A stretch of DNA of 7,021 nt from an uncultured bacterium (GCA_937928585.1 CALEZK010000272.1:1-7021); one strand, 5' to 3'. Counted from the stretch's first letter, positions 1 through 6,012 are shown. The notes: generated by a model from the letters alone, not told the origin. Numbers and translations are program-made.

Positions 1-525
1 GCCCACGGCAATGCCGTATGCGAGCGCCTTCTTGAGGGCATCGCCGGTTGCGTCCTGGTAGATTGCAACGAGGCAAGGCACGCCAGCGCCGCGCTCGAAT
101 TCCTCGCGCACCAGATGGCCAGGGCCCTTCGGCGCGATCATGAAGACGTCGACGTCATTCGGCGGCACGATGCACTTGAAGTGGATGTTAAAACCATGCG
201 CCCACATGAGCGACATGCCGGGCCGTAGGTTTGGAAGAATCTCCTGCTCGAACAGATCCTTCTGAATCGTGTCCGGCACGAGTATCATGACGATATCGGC
301 GCGCTTTGCAGCGTCCGATACCGAAAGCACTTCAAAGCCCGCCTCTTTTGCCGCTTGGTACGTCTTGCTGTTCGCGCCGCCGCGGTGACCAATGATCACA
401 CTGATGCCGCTGTCGCGAAGGTTCTTCGCGTGGGCGTGCCCTTGGCTTCCATACCCCATGATCGCGACGGTCTTGCCGCTAAGGACCGAGAGGTCCGCGT
501 CCTTTTCATAATAAATCGTGGCCAT
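1..525 (-). CDS. ilvC: Ketol-acid reductoisomerase, N-terminal 175 residues (cut by window edge)
   Basis: Ketol-acid reductoisomerase performs the second step of valine and isoleucine synthesis, isomerising and reducing acetolactate or acetohydroxybutyrate with NAD(P)H in the cytoplasm. I translated the open frame from the ATG at 523-525 to the window edge. It shows the Rossmann nucleotide-binding motif GYGSQGH at residues 24-30, the active-site segment WAHGFN at 108-113, the conserved PPNDVD stretch at 121-126, and APKGPGH at 131-137. Class I enzymes are about 330-340 residues long, so the metal-binding helical C-terminal domain lies beyond the edge. The start is supported by an AAGGG Shine-Dalgarno 7 nt upstream that overlaps the ilvN stop codon. 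One oddity is the cofactor-specificity loop, HRGGANSK (47-54): the first of the two serines usual in NADPH-type short loops appears replaced by Ala51. Identity is certain; the cofactor inference is tentative. Confidence 0.97.
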   Translation of the reverse strand, partial: MATIYYEKDADLSVLSGKTVAIMGYGSQGHAHAKNLRDSGISVIIGHRGGANSKTYQAAKEAGFEVLSVSDAAKRADIVMILVPDTIQKDLFEQEILPNLRPGMSLMWAHGFNIHFKCIVPPNDVDVFMIAPKGPGHLVREEFERGAGVPCLVAIYQDATGDALKKALAYGIAVG

Positions 526-529
526 TACT

Positions 530-537
530 GTTCCCTT
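530..537 (-). promoter_or_regulatory. ilvC ribosome binding site overlapping the ilvN stop
   Basis: The minus strand reads AAGGGAAC here, with GGG ending 7 nt before the ilvC ATG. The first two bases are the last two of the ilvN TAA. This placement favours reinitiation by ribosomes finishing ilvN, that is translational coupling, which is inference from spacing. Confidence 0.6.
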
Positions 538-1024
538 ATTCGTTGTTTTTCAACGACCGGGCCACCGCAATTCGGCCCGTCCGCACCAGTTCCTTGATTC
601 CAAACGGGCGCATCATGTCGATGAACGCCTTAACTTTTCCTTCGCTGCCAGTCGCCTCGATGATCATGGACTCAGGGCTGATATCCACAACCTTCGCGCG
701 AAAAATATTCGCAATCTCGATTATTGGCGTGCGGCCATCGCCGTTCACCGGGACTTTCACCATCACCAATTCGCGCTCGACAAAACTCTCTTTCGTCAAA
801 TCCGTGATTTCGATGACTTCAACCAGCTTCTCAAGCTGCTTTACAATCTGCTCAAGCACGCGCTCGTCGCCCTCTACCACTACCGTCATCCGCGAAACGC
901 TGGGGTCTTCCGTCTCCCCGACGCAGAGGCTGTCAATGTTGAATCCGCGCGCGCTGAACAATCCCGATACACGAGCCAGCACGCCGAAGTGGTTTTCCAC
1001 GAGGACGCTAATCGTATGCTTCAT
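536..1024 (-). CDS. ilvN: Acetolactate synthase small (regulatory) subunit
   Basis: This is the regulatory subunit of acetohydroxyacid synthase. It binds the catalytic subunit IlvB, stimulates it and confers valine feedback inhibition. The 162-residue length is typical of the IlvN/IlvH family. The N-terminal ACT domain (about 1-75) carries the family pattern SVLVEN-HFGVLARVSGLFS, then RGFNI and EDPSVSRMTVVV. Asn11, Gly14 and Asn29 align with the valine-site residues described for E. coli IlvH, so a valine-sensitive protein is predicted. The second half (about 80-162), with VERELVMVKV and the MRPFGIKELVRTGR stretch, matches the family C-terminal domain. It starts 8 bp after the pth stop and ends 10 bp before ilvC. 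The catalytic ilvB that normally precedes this gene is absent; pth occupies that place. The symbol ilvH would be equally acceptable. Confidence 0.97.
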   Translation of the reverse strand: MKHTISVLVENHFGVLARVSGLFSARGFNIDSLCVGETEDPSVSRMTVVVEGDERVLEQIVKQLEKLVEVIEITDLTKESFVERELVMVKVPVNGDGRTPIIEIANIFRAKVVDISPESMIIEATGSEGKVKAFIDMMRPFGIKELVRTGRIAVARSLKNNE

Positions 1025-1029
1025 TTCAA

Positions 1030-1035
1030 CTCCTA
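1030..1035 (-). promoter_or_regulatory. ilvN ribosome binding site overlapping the pth stop
   Basis: The minus strand reads TAGGAG, in which TAG is the pth stop codon and GGAG is the Shine-Dalgarno, 5 nt before the ilvN ATG. The shared bases fix the ilvN start and imply coupling to pth translation. Confidence 0.7.
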
Positions 1036-1620
1036 CCCGGTTGCGCCATCGGAACCGGTCCGTTTATTAAACCGGTTCATGGCCGTATTCACCCCCTCCG
1101 CCACATAGCAGAGGACCGCGTCAGCCGCGCTGGCGACGGCCTGGTCCACGTCCGGCTTTTCGGCCGGCGTAAATGTGCTGAGCACGTGATCGCTCAGCTC
1201 CTGACCGGTTTTCTTCTCACCGATTCCTATGCGCAGTCTCGGGAATTCCCGAGTGCCGAGATGCTCGATCACGGATTTCAGCCCGTTGTGCCCGCCGCCA
1301 CTGCCTTCATGCCGAATGCGCACAGTCCCCAGAGGCAACTGAATCTCGTCCAGCACAACCAGCACATGCTCCGGCTTGGGCACGCGATTGCGCGCGGCCT
1401 TTGCCACCGCGCCGCCGCTCAGGTTCATAAACGTAAGCGGCTTCAACAACATCACGCGCGTGCCCTTATACTCGGCCATCGCGAACAGGCTGTCGTACTT
1501 CTCCTGATCGAACCGCACATTCAGGCGATCCGCGACTTCATCGAGCACGCGAAACCCCACGTTGTGCCGCGTATTGCGGTACTGCTGCCCGGGATTTCCC
1601 AAGCCCACAATCAGCTTCAC
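1033..1620 (-). CDS. pth: Peptidyl-tRNA hydrolase
   Basis: The enzyme cleaves the ester bond of peptidyl-tRNA released from stalled ribosomes, recycling tRNA in the cytoplasm. The 195-residue protein has the family's opening GLGNPG (6-11) and the catalytic NTRHNVGF with His19. Asn66 (TFMNLSG), Asp91 (VLDE) and Asn112 (GGGHNGLKS) match the E. coli residues Asn68, Asp93 and Asn114. The usual HDDLDLP-like loop is VLDEIQLP here, a mild variation that keeps the key Asp. The start is GTG at 1618-1620, chosen because MKLIVGLG is the expected N-terminus and AAGAGGG lies 7 nt upstream. It follows rplY by 33 bp, a common pairing in bacteria. The C-terminal end (RFNKRTGSDGATG) is slightly longer than in many homologues. 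Confidence 0.98.
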   Translation of the reverse strand: MKLIVGLGNPGQQYRNTRHNVGFRVLDEVADRLNVRFDQEKYDSLFAMAEYKGTRVMLLKPLTFMNLSGGAVAKAARNRVPKPEHVLVVLDEIQLPLGTVRIRHEGSGGGHNGLKSVIEHLGTREFPRLRIGIGEKKTGQELSDHVLSTFTPAEKPDVDQAVASAADAVLCYVAEGVNTAMNRFNKRTGSDGATG

Positions 1621-1627
1621 GCGGCAA

Positions 1628-1634
1628 CCCTCTT
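1628..1634 (-). promoter_or_regulatory. pth ribosome binding site supporting a GTG start
   Basis: AAGAGGG on the minus strand ends 7 nt before the GTG at 1618-1620. It supports GTG as the true initiator of pth. Confidence 0.6.
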
Positions 1635-1653
1635 CCGTGTGCGGCCCGAATGA

Positions 1654-2361
1654 TTACTTCTTGTCGCTCTTGCCCTTGGCCTCAGGCGCCTTTGCAGCAG
1701 GCTTTGCCGCGGTCTTCGCAGCGCCCGCCTTCGCATCCGCCGCCGGCGCAGCCGCAGCAGCATCCGCCGCCGCCTCAGCCGCAGCCGAATCTTCCTTCGT
1801 CGCGCGCGGCGCGTGGCATGCAATGACGCTACGATCGGATTCCGTCAAGATCGTCACGCCTTCAGGCGCAACCACTGCCGATACATAAAGGTGATCGCCA
1901 ATGCCTAGACCGGATACATCGAGCTCGATATGCTCGGGCACTTCAAGCGCAAGACACTCGATCTCAAGTTCGCGAAGCTGGTAGTCGAGCACACCGCCAT
2001 CCACGAGTCCTTTGGCCTGGCCCGAGAAATGGACCGGCACCAGCGTGGTGATGCGTTCGTCAAGGCGAATGCGTTGAAAATCCGCATGCACAATGTGGCC
2101 GCGCACGGGATGGTACTGCACTTCACGCAACAACGCCGGGCTGCTCGCGGCGGCATCGTCGCCAACTTCAAGTTGCACGATGGCGTGCGCGCCGCCCGCG
2201 TGGACAAGCTTGACGAAGTCGCGTGCGTTGAATGACAGCGTTACCGGATCCTTGCCGCCGCCATAAAGCACGCCCGGCACATTGCCCTGCACACGATTCT
2301 GGCGGACCTTGCCTTTCGTGCCCGAAACGCGCGTTGAAGCAGTTAATGATTGTAGTTGCAT
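1654..2361 (-). CDS. rplY: 50S ribosomal protein bL25, long CTC/TL5 form
   Basis: bL25 binds 5S rRNA in the central protuberance of the large ribosomal subunit. This 235-residue protein is the two-domain CTC/TL5 form, not the short E. coli L25. The N-terminal 5S-binding domain (about 1-95) has the typical NVPGVLYGGGKDPVTLSF stretch (27-44) and HPVRGHIVHADFQRI (84-98). The C-terminal domain (about 100-185) includes PEHIELDVSGLGIGDHLYVS. From about residue 187 to the end there is a low-complexity tail of Ala, Lys, Pro, Asp and Glu ending KGKSDKK. Such tails occur in long bL25 proteins and are probably disordered. The ATG is supported by AGGAGAGG 8 nt upstream. It lies 57 bp after prs, a conserved neighbour in many bacteria. 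The symbol ctc is also used for this form. Confidence 0.96.
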   Translation of the reverse strand: MQLQSLTASTRVSGTKGKVRQNRVQGNVPGVLYGGGKDPVTLSFNARDFVKLVHAGGAHAIVQLEVGDDAAASSPALLREVQYHPVRGHIVHADFQRIRLDERITTLVPVHFSGQAKGLVDGGVLDYQLRELEIECLALEVPEHIELDVSGLGIGDHLYVSAVVAPEGVTILTESDRSVIACHAPRATKEDSAAAEAAADAAAAAPAADAKAGAAKTAAKPAAKAPEAKGKSDKK

Positions 2362-2369
2362 GACCTGTG

Positions 2370-2377
2370 CCTCTCCT
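2370..2377 (-). promoter_or_regulatory. rplY ribosome binding site
   Basis: The minus strand reads AGGAGAGG, 8 nt before the rplY ATG. It is the strongest Shine-Dalgarno in the window, fitting a highly expressed ribosomal protein. Confidence 0.7.
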
Positions 2378-2418
2378 CAAGACGTGGGGGGCCTTCGGCG
2401 CGCCCGAGATTGTTGTTC

Positions 2419-3366
2419 TTACCGAAACAAAATGCTTAACGACTCTTCCTGATGCACGCGGCGAATCGCCTCTCCCAGAAGTGGCGCAATCGACAAGACC
2501 TTTATCTTGTCCGACGCCATCGCTTCCGGCTTCAAGGGCACCGTGTCGCTCACAAGGACTTCGCTTAGCACGCTGTCTTCAATGCGCGCGACTGCGTCGC
2601 CGCTGAAAACCGGATGCGTCGAGCACGCGATAATGTCGCGCGCGCCCAAATCCTTGATCGCCTTTGCGGCCTTCACCAGCGTCCCGCCCGTGTCGATCAT
2701 GTCATCGAAAATCAGGGCATGTTTGCCCTCGACGTCACCGATGACGTGCATGACTTCCGAAACGTTCTCTTTCGGGCGGCGCTTATCCACAATTGCAAGG
2801 GGCGCGTCGAGCCGGCGCGCGAATTCACGAATGCGCGCCACGCTGCCGGTATCCGGCGAAACCACCACGAGGTTGTCGAGCTCGCGCTCGAGTATGTGGT
2901 TCACAAACACCACATCGCCGCTCAGGTGGTCCACGGGGATATCAAAAAATCCCTGGATCTGCCCACAATGCAAGTCTATCGTCAGCACGCGATCGGCTCC
3001 CGCCGCCACGAGCAGGTTGGACACCAGCTTCGCGGTTATCGGGACACGAGGCCGATCTTTTCGGTCCTGGCGCGCATATCCAAAGTACGGAAGCACAGCC
3101 GTCACCCGATCTGCCGATGCGCGCCGTGCCGCGTCAATCAGAATCAAGAGCTCCATCAGGTTGTCATTTACCGGGGGGCAGGTGCTGTTCACGATGAAAA
3201 CATCGCTGCCGCGAATATTCTCGCCGATCTGGACCTTGCTCTCCCCGTCGCTGAACTTCCCGACGGAGGCGCGCGCGCGTGTCGTTTCCACGTTTTGGCA
3301 TATGCCATCGGCCAACGCGATAGACGCGCTGCCGCTGAAAATCTTTACGCTCTTACTAAACGCCAC
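2419..3366 (-). CDS. prs: Ribose-phosphate pyrophosphokinase (PRPP synthetase)
   Basis: The enzyme makes PRPP from ribose 5-phosphate and ATP, feeding purine, pyrimidine, histidine, tryptophan and NAD synthesis. The 315-residue length is standard for class I. It opens with KIFSGSAS (8-15) and FSDGE (38-42). The flexible-loop motif PYFGYARQDRK spans 93-103. The Mg/ATP-binding segment TIDLHCGQIQGFFD spans 129-142 and includes His133. Catalytic Lys195 and Arg197 are in DKRRP, and the PRPP-binding motif DDMIDTGGT spans 221-229. The segment usually written SPDxGG is SPDTGS (170-175), a small departure. The start is GTG at 3364-3366, giving the expected N-terminus, with AAGGCGG 10 nt upstream. tRNA-Gln lies 30 bp upstream and rplY 57 bp downstream, so all three are very likely co-transcribed. 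If the promoter reading is right, prs output would follow stable-RNA control. Confidence 0.98.
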   Translation of the reverse strand: MAFSKSVKIFSGSASIALADGICQNVETTRARASVGKFSDGESKVQIGENIRGSDVFIVNSTCPPVNDNLMELLILIDAARRASADRVTAVLPYFGYARQDRKDRPRVPITAKLVSNLLVAAGADRVLTIDLHCGQIQGFFDIPVDHLSGDVVFVNHILERELDNLVVVSPDTGSVARIREFARRLDAPLAIVDKRRPKENVSEVMHVIGDVEGKHALIFDDMIDTGGTLVKAAKAIKDLGARDIIACSTHPVFSGDAVARIEDSVLSEVLVSDTVPLKPEAMASDKIKVLSIAPLLGEAIRRVHQEESLSILFR

Positions 3367-3376
3367 GGTTTTTCTA

Positions 3377-3383
3377 CCGCCTT
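3377..3383 (-). promoter_or_regulatory. prs ribosome binding site supporting a GTG start
   Basis: AAGGCGG on the minus strand ends 10 nt before the GTG at 3364-3366. It is a moderate match and the only plausible Shine-Dalgarno between the tRNA 3' end and prs. Confidence 0.45.
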
Positions 3384-3396
3384 GCGATGTGTAAAG

Positions 3397-3471
3397 TGGC
3401 TGGGGCGCTAGGATTCGAACCTAGGAATGTCGGCGCCAAAGGCCGATGCCTTACCACTTGGCTACGCCCCA
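3397..3471 (-). tRNA. tRNA-Gln (anticodon UUG)
   Basis: The minus strand from 3471 folds into a full cloverleaf. The acceptor 5' strand TGGGGCG pairs with CGCCCCA in all seven positions. TA at 8-9 is followed by a D arm with GCC/GGC. The anticodon stem TCGGC/GCCGA encloses the loop CTTTGGC, giving anticodon TTG, which reads Gln CAA. The variable loop is CATTC, and the T arm is CTAGG/CCTAG around TTCGAAT. The discriminator base is G, as expected for Gln, and the 3' CCA is encoded (3397-3399). It is the first gene after the promoter at 3542-3571 and ends 30 bp before prs, so it must be processed out of a long mRNA. tRNA-Gln just ahead of prs-rplY-pth is an arrangement I recall from Geobacter-type Deltaproteobacteria, where ispE usually precedes it; ispE is missing here. 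Confidence 0.97.
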
Positions 3472-3541
3472 CCCGTTGCCGGCCGCCAGTGCCGCACCCG
3501 GCTCTGATCGCGGCAAAACGCCCTCGCGGGACAATCGGGGG

Positions 3542-3571
3542 AGTATAGCAATTCGAGAATTCGCGAGTCAA
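3542..3571 (-). promoter_or_regulatory. Sigma70-type promoter with extended -10 for the tRNA-Gln/prs operon
   Basis: On the minus strand the -35 box TTGACT (3571-3566) is separated by 18 bp from the -10 box TATACT (3547-3542). The -10 is preceded by TGC, an extended -10 (TGn) element. Both hexamers match the consensus in five of six positions. The bases right after the -10 are CCCCCG, a C/G-rich discriminator as seen in stable-RNA promoters under stringent control. Transcription should start near 3534-3536, about 63 nt before the tRNA. The match is seen directly; the regulation is inferred. Confidence 0.75.
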
Positions 3572-3577
3572 TTCGCG
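3550..3577. repeat. Three short AATTCG repeats within the promoter
   Basis: On the plus strand AATTCGCG occurs at 3570-3577 and again at 3558-3565, and AATTCGAG at 3550-3557. The copies overlap the -35 end and fill the spacer between -35 and -10. Two copies are 12 bp apart and the third follows at 8 bp. They could be an operator or simply an AT-rich promoter core in GC-rich DNA. No regulator is visible nearby. Confidence 0.4.
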
Positions 3578-3707
3578 TGGGCATGCTAAGCAGGGACGGA
3601 AGCGTGACTTAGGGGTATCGCCAATTCCCGCGAAGCCCGGCGCAGATGCGTGGGGAACGACAGGGGCCGAATCGCTGTCTGCAGACGGTCGAAACGGTTT
3701 GATTTCG

Positions 3708-5975
3708 CTAACTTAGGGCCCGAATTTCTCTCAGCAAGTCCTGGGTGCGCTTGACGACATCCTCCGCGTACCCCAGCACGTCCTGCCCCCGGCCACGGCG
3801 CAACTCCAATCGAAGGTGGGTGATCTCACGCGCAAGCGGAATGACTTTGAGCCCCCACTCCTTTGCCAAATCGAACTTCGACTTGCCCATCAGACGGCAT
3901 AAGGCGCCGTCACAGGCGCAAATTGCGGAACTCGCTTCGATTATCTTGCTCCGGGTGTCGCGAATCGCCGGCGCGCTGTACATCAAGTCAACAAGCAGAT
4001 CGTAGGCTTTGTCCATCGATTCCAGATTCTGCAGGGGATCGCCACTTACGCTGCGCTGGAATAATACCTCCACCTCTCCCGTATCCAGGTTGTAGGTCTG
4101 CGCCAACGCAAGATTGAAAGACAACTGCTTGCGATCGTCATCGACGAGGCGTTGCGCCAGTGTGTCGCGCCAGTAGTCGCAGACTTTCCGATCCGCCATG
4201 AGCACGATCTGTGCCTGCCCCGGAAACATCTCTATGTGCCGGCTCAGGTTCATTGGTTTCCACGTCCGGTTAATCACAAAATCCGTCAGGTCGATCATTT
4301 CTTGCCCCGGCATGAGACTGGCCGGCGGAATATTGATATTGAGACTGGACATGCCGCGCACGTCATTACTGGCCACGCAAAAGAGATTGAAGTCTTTCCC
4401 GCGCAGGCGGAAGGAACTCGTCGGCGGCATTCCCGCCGGAACCTGCGCAAAATCATCGGAAGAAGTGCTTTCCACGAACCATTCTTTGGGCAGCCGCGCC
4501 GGATGCGAATTGAGCAGGAGCGGCGCGATTGCGTTGTATGCTTCCATTCGCCCGTCAAGTTCCATCCAGAGATCGCTGAACATCAGGAATGGGCCTGTCA
4601 ACGTGCGTTGCATGCTTCCAGACAACCACGCCGGGTCGTTGTGATAGGCGTAGCTGAACCATCCCCGCGCGCCGTTCAGAAACGCAACGTTGATCATCAA
4701 CCGCATTTCCGGGCATGTGCTCCACTCCGGCGTTCCCGTAGCGAACATGAATGCCGGGCCAAGCAGCCAAAACTGTTGCCCTCCCACCAATGGCGCATGC
4801 GTGCGCACCATGTCGCCGATTTCCCACGGCGCATGCGACACGTAGTGGCTCATGCCGGAAACCGGAAAATATGGCGCAAACAGTGGATGGGCGCTCGCAT
4901 GACGCGTAAGCGCCGCTACCGGATGGTTCTGATCTATTTCCTCTACCCATCGCTTGGCCTGCAACAAGCCAGGGAAATCCGCCTCGGGCGGTTCCCTGCG
5001 AAGGTTCCATGCGAACACCGTGCTGGAATGCGCCAGCGGCTTTATGTGGGTATCGATGAGCTCCCGCGTCTCTTGCGGATCGAGGCGCACGGGCAAATTG
5101 AACGACGGCACGATCTTGATACCGTATTTTTCGGCATAGCCGTGCAGTTCGCCCCATTCATCGCGCGTCATGCGCTCGATATTCTCGACCAGTATGCAAT
5201 TGTGGTGGTGCGTGACAAGATCTTCCATCGTCAGCCACCAGTATTCGCCCAGCGACATGCCCAGCATTTCCGCGCAACGGCGGACTGTCTCCGCGTTCAT
5301 GCAGGTTCCAAGCGGCATGAATTCGTCCAACACCGGGTAGCGCCTAACGGGATTGCTTTCAGCCAATTGAACCCGATCGCGCTCGCACGCGTCGGTTTCC
5401 TCCTGGCTCATCGCGCGAAATCGAATGGATTCAATTTCCATTGATTCAGTGGAGCGCATGGTCGAATAGAGCCGCACCACCATCGTGTCGATATGTTGCG
5501 GAATGCCCCAATGGGTAATGCGACGCGCCAGCGTCCGCCATTGTTTTGTGCGCGGAAGCCGGTTCACATAGAGCCCTCCCGGGTACTTCCAAACCCAGGC
5601 AGGATGAGCATTGTCACTGGTGCATCGATACGTAATTTCGGCTATCGGAAACCGCTGCAAATCCACGGGAAACCGCGCATCGCTCCAGTCTATTGTGCTT
5701 AACGGCACCCAAAAACTGGGGTCATCCTTGGAAATGCTGTCGATTCGCCGCACTTCCTCAAACCGCCCCGTGAGTTTCAACACGTCATCGGTGCAGACGC
5801 GTTTCGCGGGGATGCGCTTCCATTCTTTCTCGGTCTCGAAATCCTTTGTGGACCATTGCGCAAGGTCCTGCGCGGAAAACGCTACATGGTCGAGCGAATC
5901 GCGAATGGCCTCATTCGGCGCATCAAGTATTGTGCGCAGATAGCCAAAGTATTCGTAGACAGTTGTTTCGGGCAT
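3708..5975 (-). CDS. Multidomain glycoside-hydrolase-like protein, function unknown
   Basis: I cannot name this 755-residue protein. There is no signal peptide or membrane segment, so it is probably cytoplasmic. After a polar N-terminus (1-85), residues 88-190 look like a beta-sandwich (AHPAWVWKYPGG, VVRLYSTMRSTESMEIESIRFRAM). Residues 213-490 look like a TIM barrel: YPVLDEFMPLG, then NCILVENIERM, then FAWNLRREPP with Glu328, then WSTCPEMR with Glu423, then NGARGWFSYAY. Glu328 sits where related barrels often have a DEP-type acid, and Glu423 could be the second carboxylate; both are inferences from layout. Residues 520-595 look beta-rich (IEMFPGQAQIVLM), and 605-755 are mainly helical. A TAG lies in frame three codons upstream of the ATG, so the N-terminus is not longer. 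The Shine-Dalgarno is poor (only GAG-like). It follows a sugar permease gene by 37 bp, suggesting a role with the imported compound. Confidence 0.85.
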   Translation of the reverse strand: MPETTVYEYFGYLRTILDAPNEAIRDSLDHVAFSAQDLAQWSTKDFETEKEWKRIPAKRVCTDDVLKLTGRFEEVRRIDSISKDDPSFWVPLSTIDWSDARFPVDLQRFPIAEITYRCTSDNAHPAWVWKYPGGLYVNRLPRTKQWRTLARRITHWGIPQHIDTMVVRLYSTMRSTESMEIESIRFRAMSQEETDACERDRVQLAESNPVRRYPVLDEFMPLGTCMNAETVRRCAEMLGMSLGEYWWLTMEDLVTHHHNCILVENIERMTRDEWGELHGYAEKYGIKIVPSFNLPVRLDPQETRELIDTHIKPLAHSSTVFAWNLRREPPEADFPGLLQAKRWVEEIDQNHPVAALTRHASAHPLFAPYFPVSGMSHYVSHAPWEIGDMVRTHAPLVGGQQFWLLGPAFMFATGTPEWSTCPEMRLMINVAFLNGARGWFSYAYHNDPAWLSGSMQRTLTGPFLMFSDLWMELDGRMEAYNAIAPLLLNSHPARLPKEWFVESTSSDDFAQVPAGMPPTSSFRLRGKDFNLFCVASNDVRGMSSLNINIPPASLMPGQEMIDLTDFVINRTWKPMNLSRHIEMFPGQAQIVLMADRKVCDYWRDTLAQRLVDDDRKQLSFNLALAQTYNLDTGEVEVLFQRSVSGDPLQNLESMDKAYDLLVDLMYSAPAIRDTRSKIIEASSAICACDGALCRLMGKSKFDLAKEWGLKVIPLAREITHLRLELRRGRGQDVLGYAEDVVKRTQDLLREIRALS

Positions 5976-6012
5976 TGTGCTCTATGTTGAGAAGTTGCTT
6001 ACGCCGAAATCT

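Larger units (their letters stand above)
3472..3707. other. Intergenic region between the sugar unit and the tRNA-prs operon
   Basis: This is the longest gene-free stretch of the window. It holds the promoter and AATTCG repeats listed separately, a perfect 10-bp palindrome GTCTGCAGAC at 3677-3686, and a GC-rich leader of about 60 nt before the tRNA. I see no coding frame with recognisable protein character. I also see no stem followed by a T-run that would end transcription from the 755-residue gene. Confidence 0.7.

Noticed and set aside
355..597. 80-codon plus-strand open frame near the ilvC start
   Set aside because: It is antisense to the ilvC N-terminus and the ilvN end, both of which are certain. 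It has no ribosome site or recognisable product.
518..1108. Plus-strand open frames opposite ilvN and the pth end
   Set aside because: They are antisense shadows of ilvN, whose motifs are unambiguous. The products show no domain pattern.
1660..1795. Repetitive GCC/GCA-rich stretch as a CRISPR or satellite repeat
   Set aside because: It lies in frame within rplY and encodes the Ala/Lys tail. There is no regular repeat-spacer structure.
2386..2406. GC-rich hairpin between prs and rplY (GCC-GAA-GGC core on the minus strand) as an attenuator or terminator
   Set aside because: The stem is short with a three-base bulge, no T-run follows, and rplY has a strong ribosome site just downstream. Read-through is more likely.
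2507..3411. Plus-strand open frames of 295 and 265 codons opposite prs
   Set aside because: They lie entirely or mostly over the highly conserved prs gene, have low-complexity Ser/Arg/Thr or His/Arg composition, and one runs into the tRNA gene.
3397..3471. tRNA gene as an integration (att) site for a mobile element
   Set aside because: No integrase, no second copy of the tRNA 3' end and no foreign-looking cargo are visible in the window.
3677..3686. Perfect palindrome GTCTGCAGAC as a terminator of the sugar unit
   Set aside because: It leaves no room for a hairpin loop without losing most of the stem, and there is no T-run on the minus strand after it.
4152..5444. 430-codon open frame on the plus strand, opposite the 755-residue gene
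   Set aside because: It is a codon-bias shadow in GC-rich DNA. Its product is rich in His, Arg and Gln without any recognisable fold, while the minus-strand frame has clear protein character.
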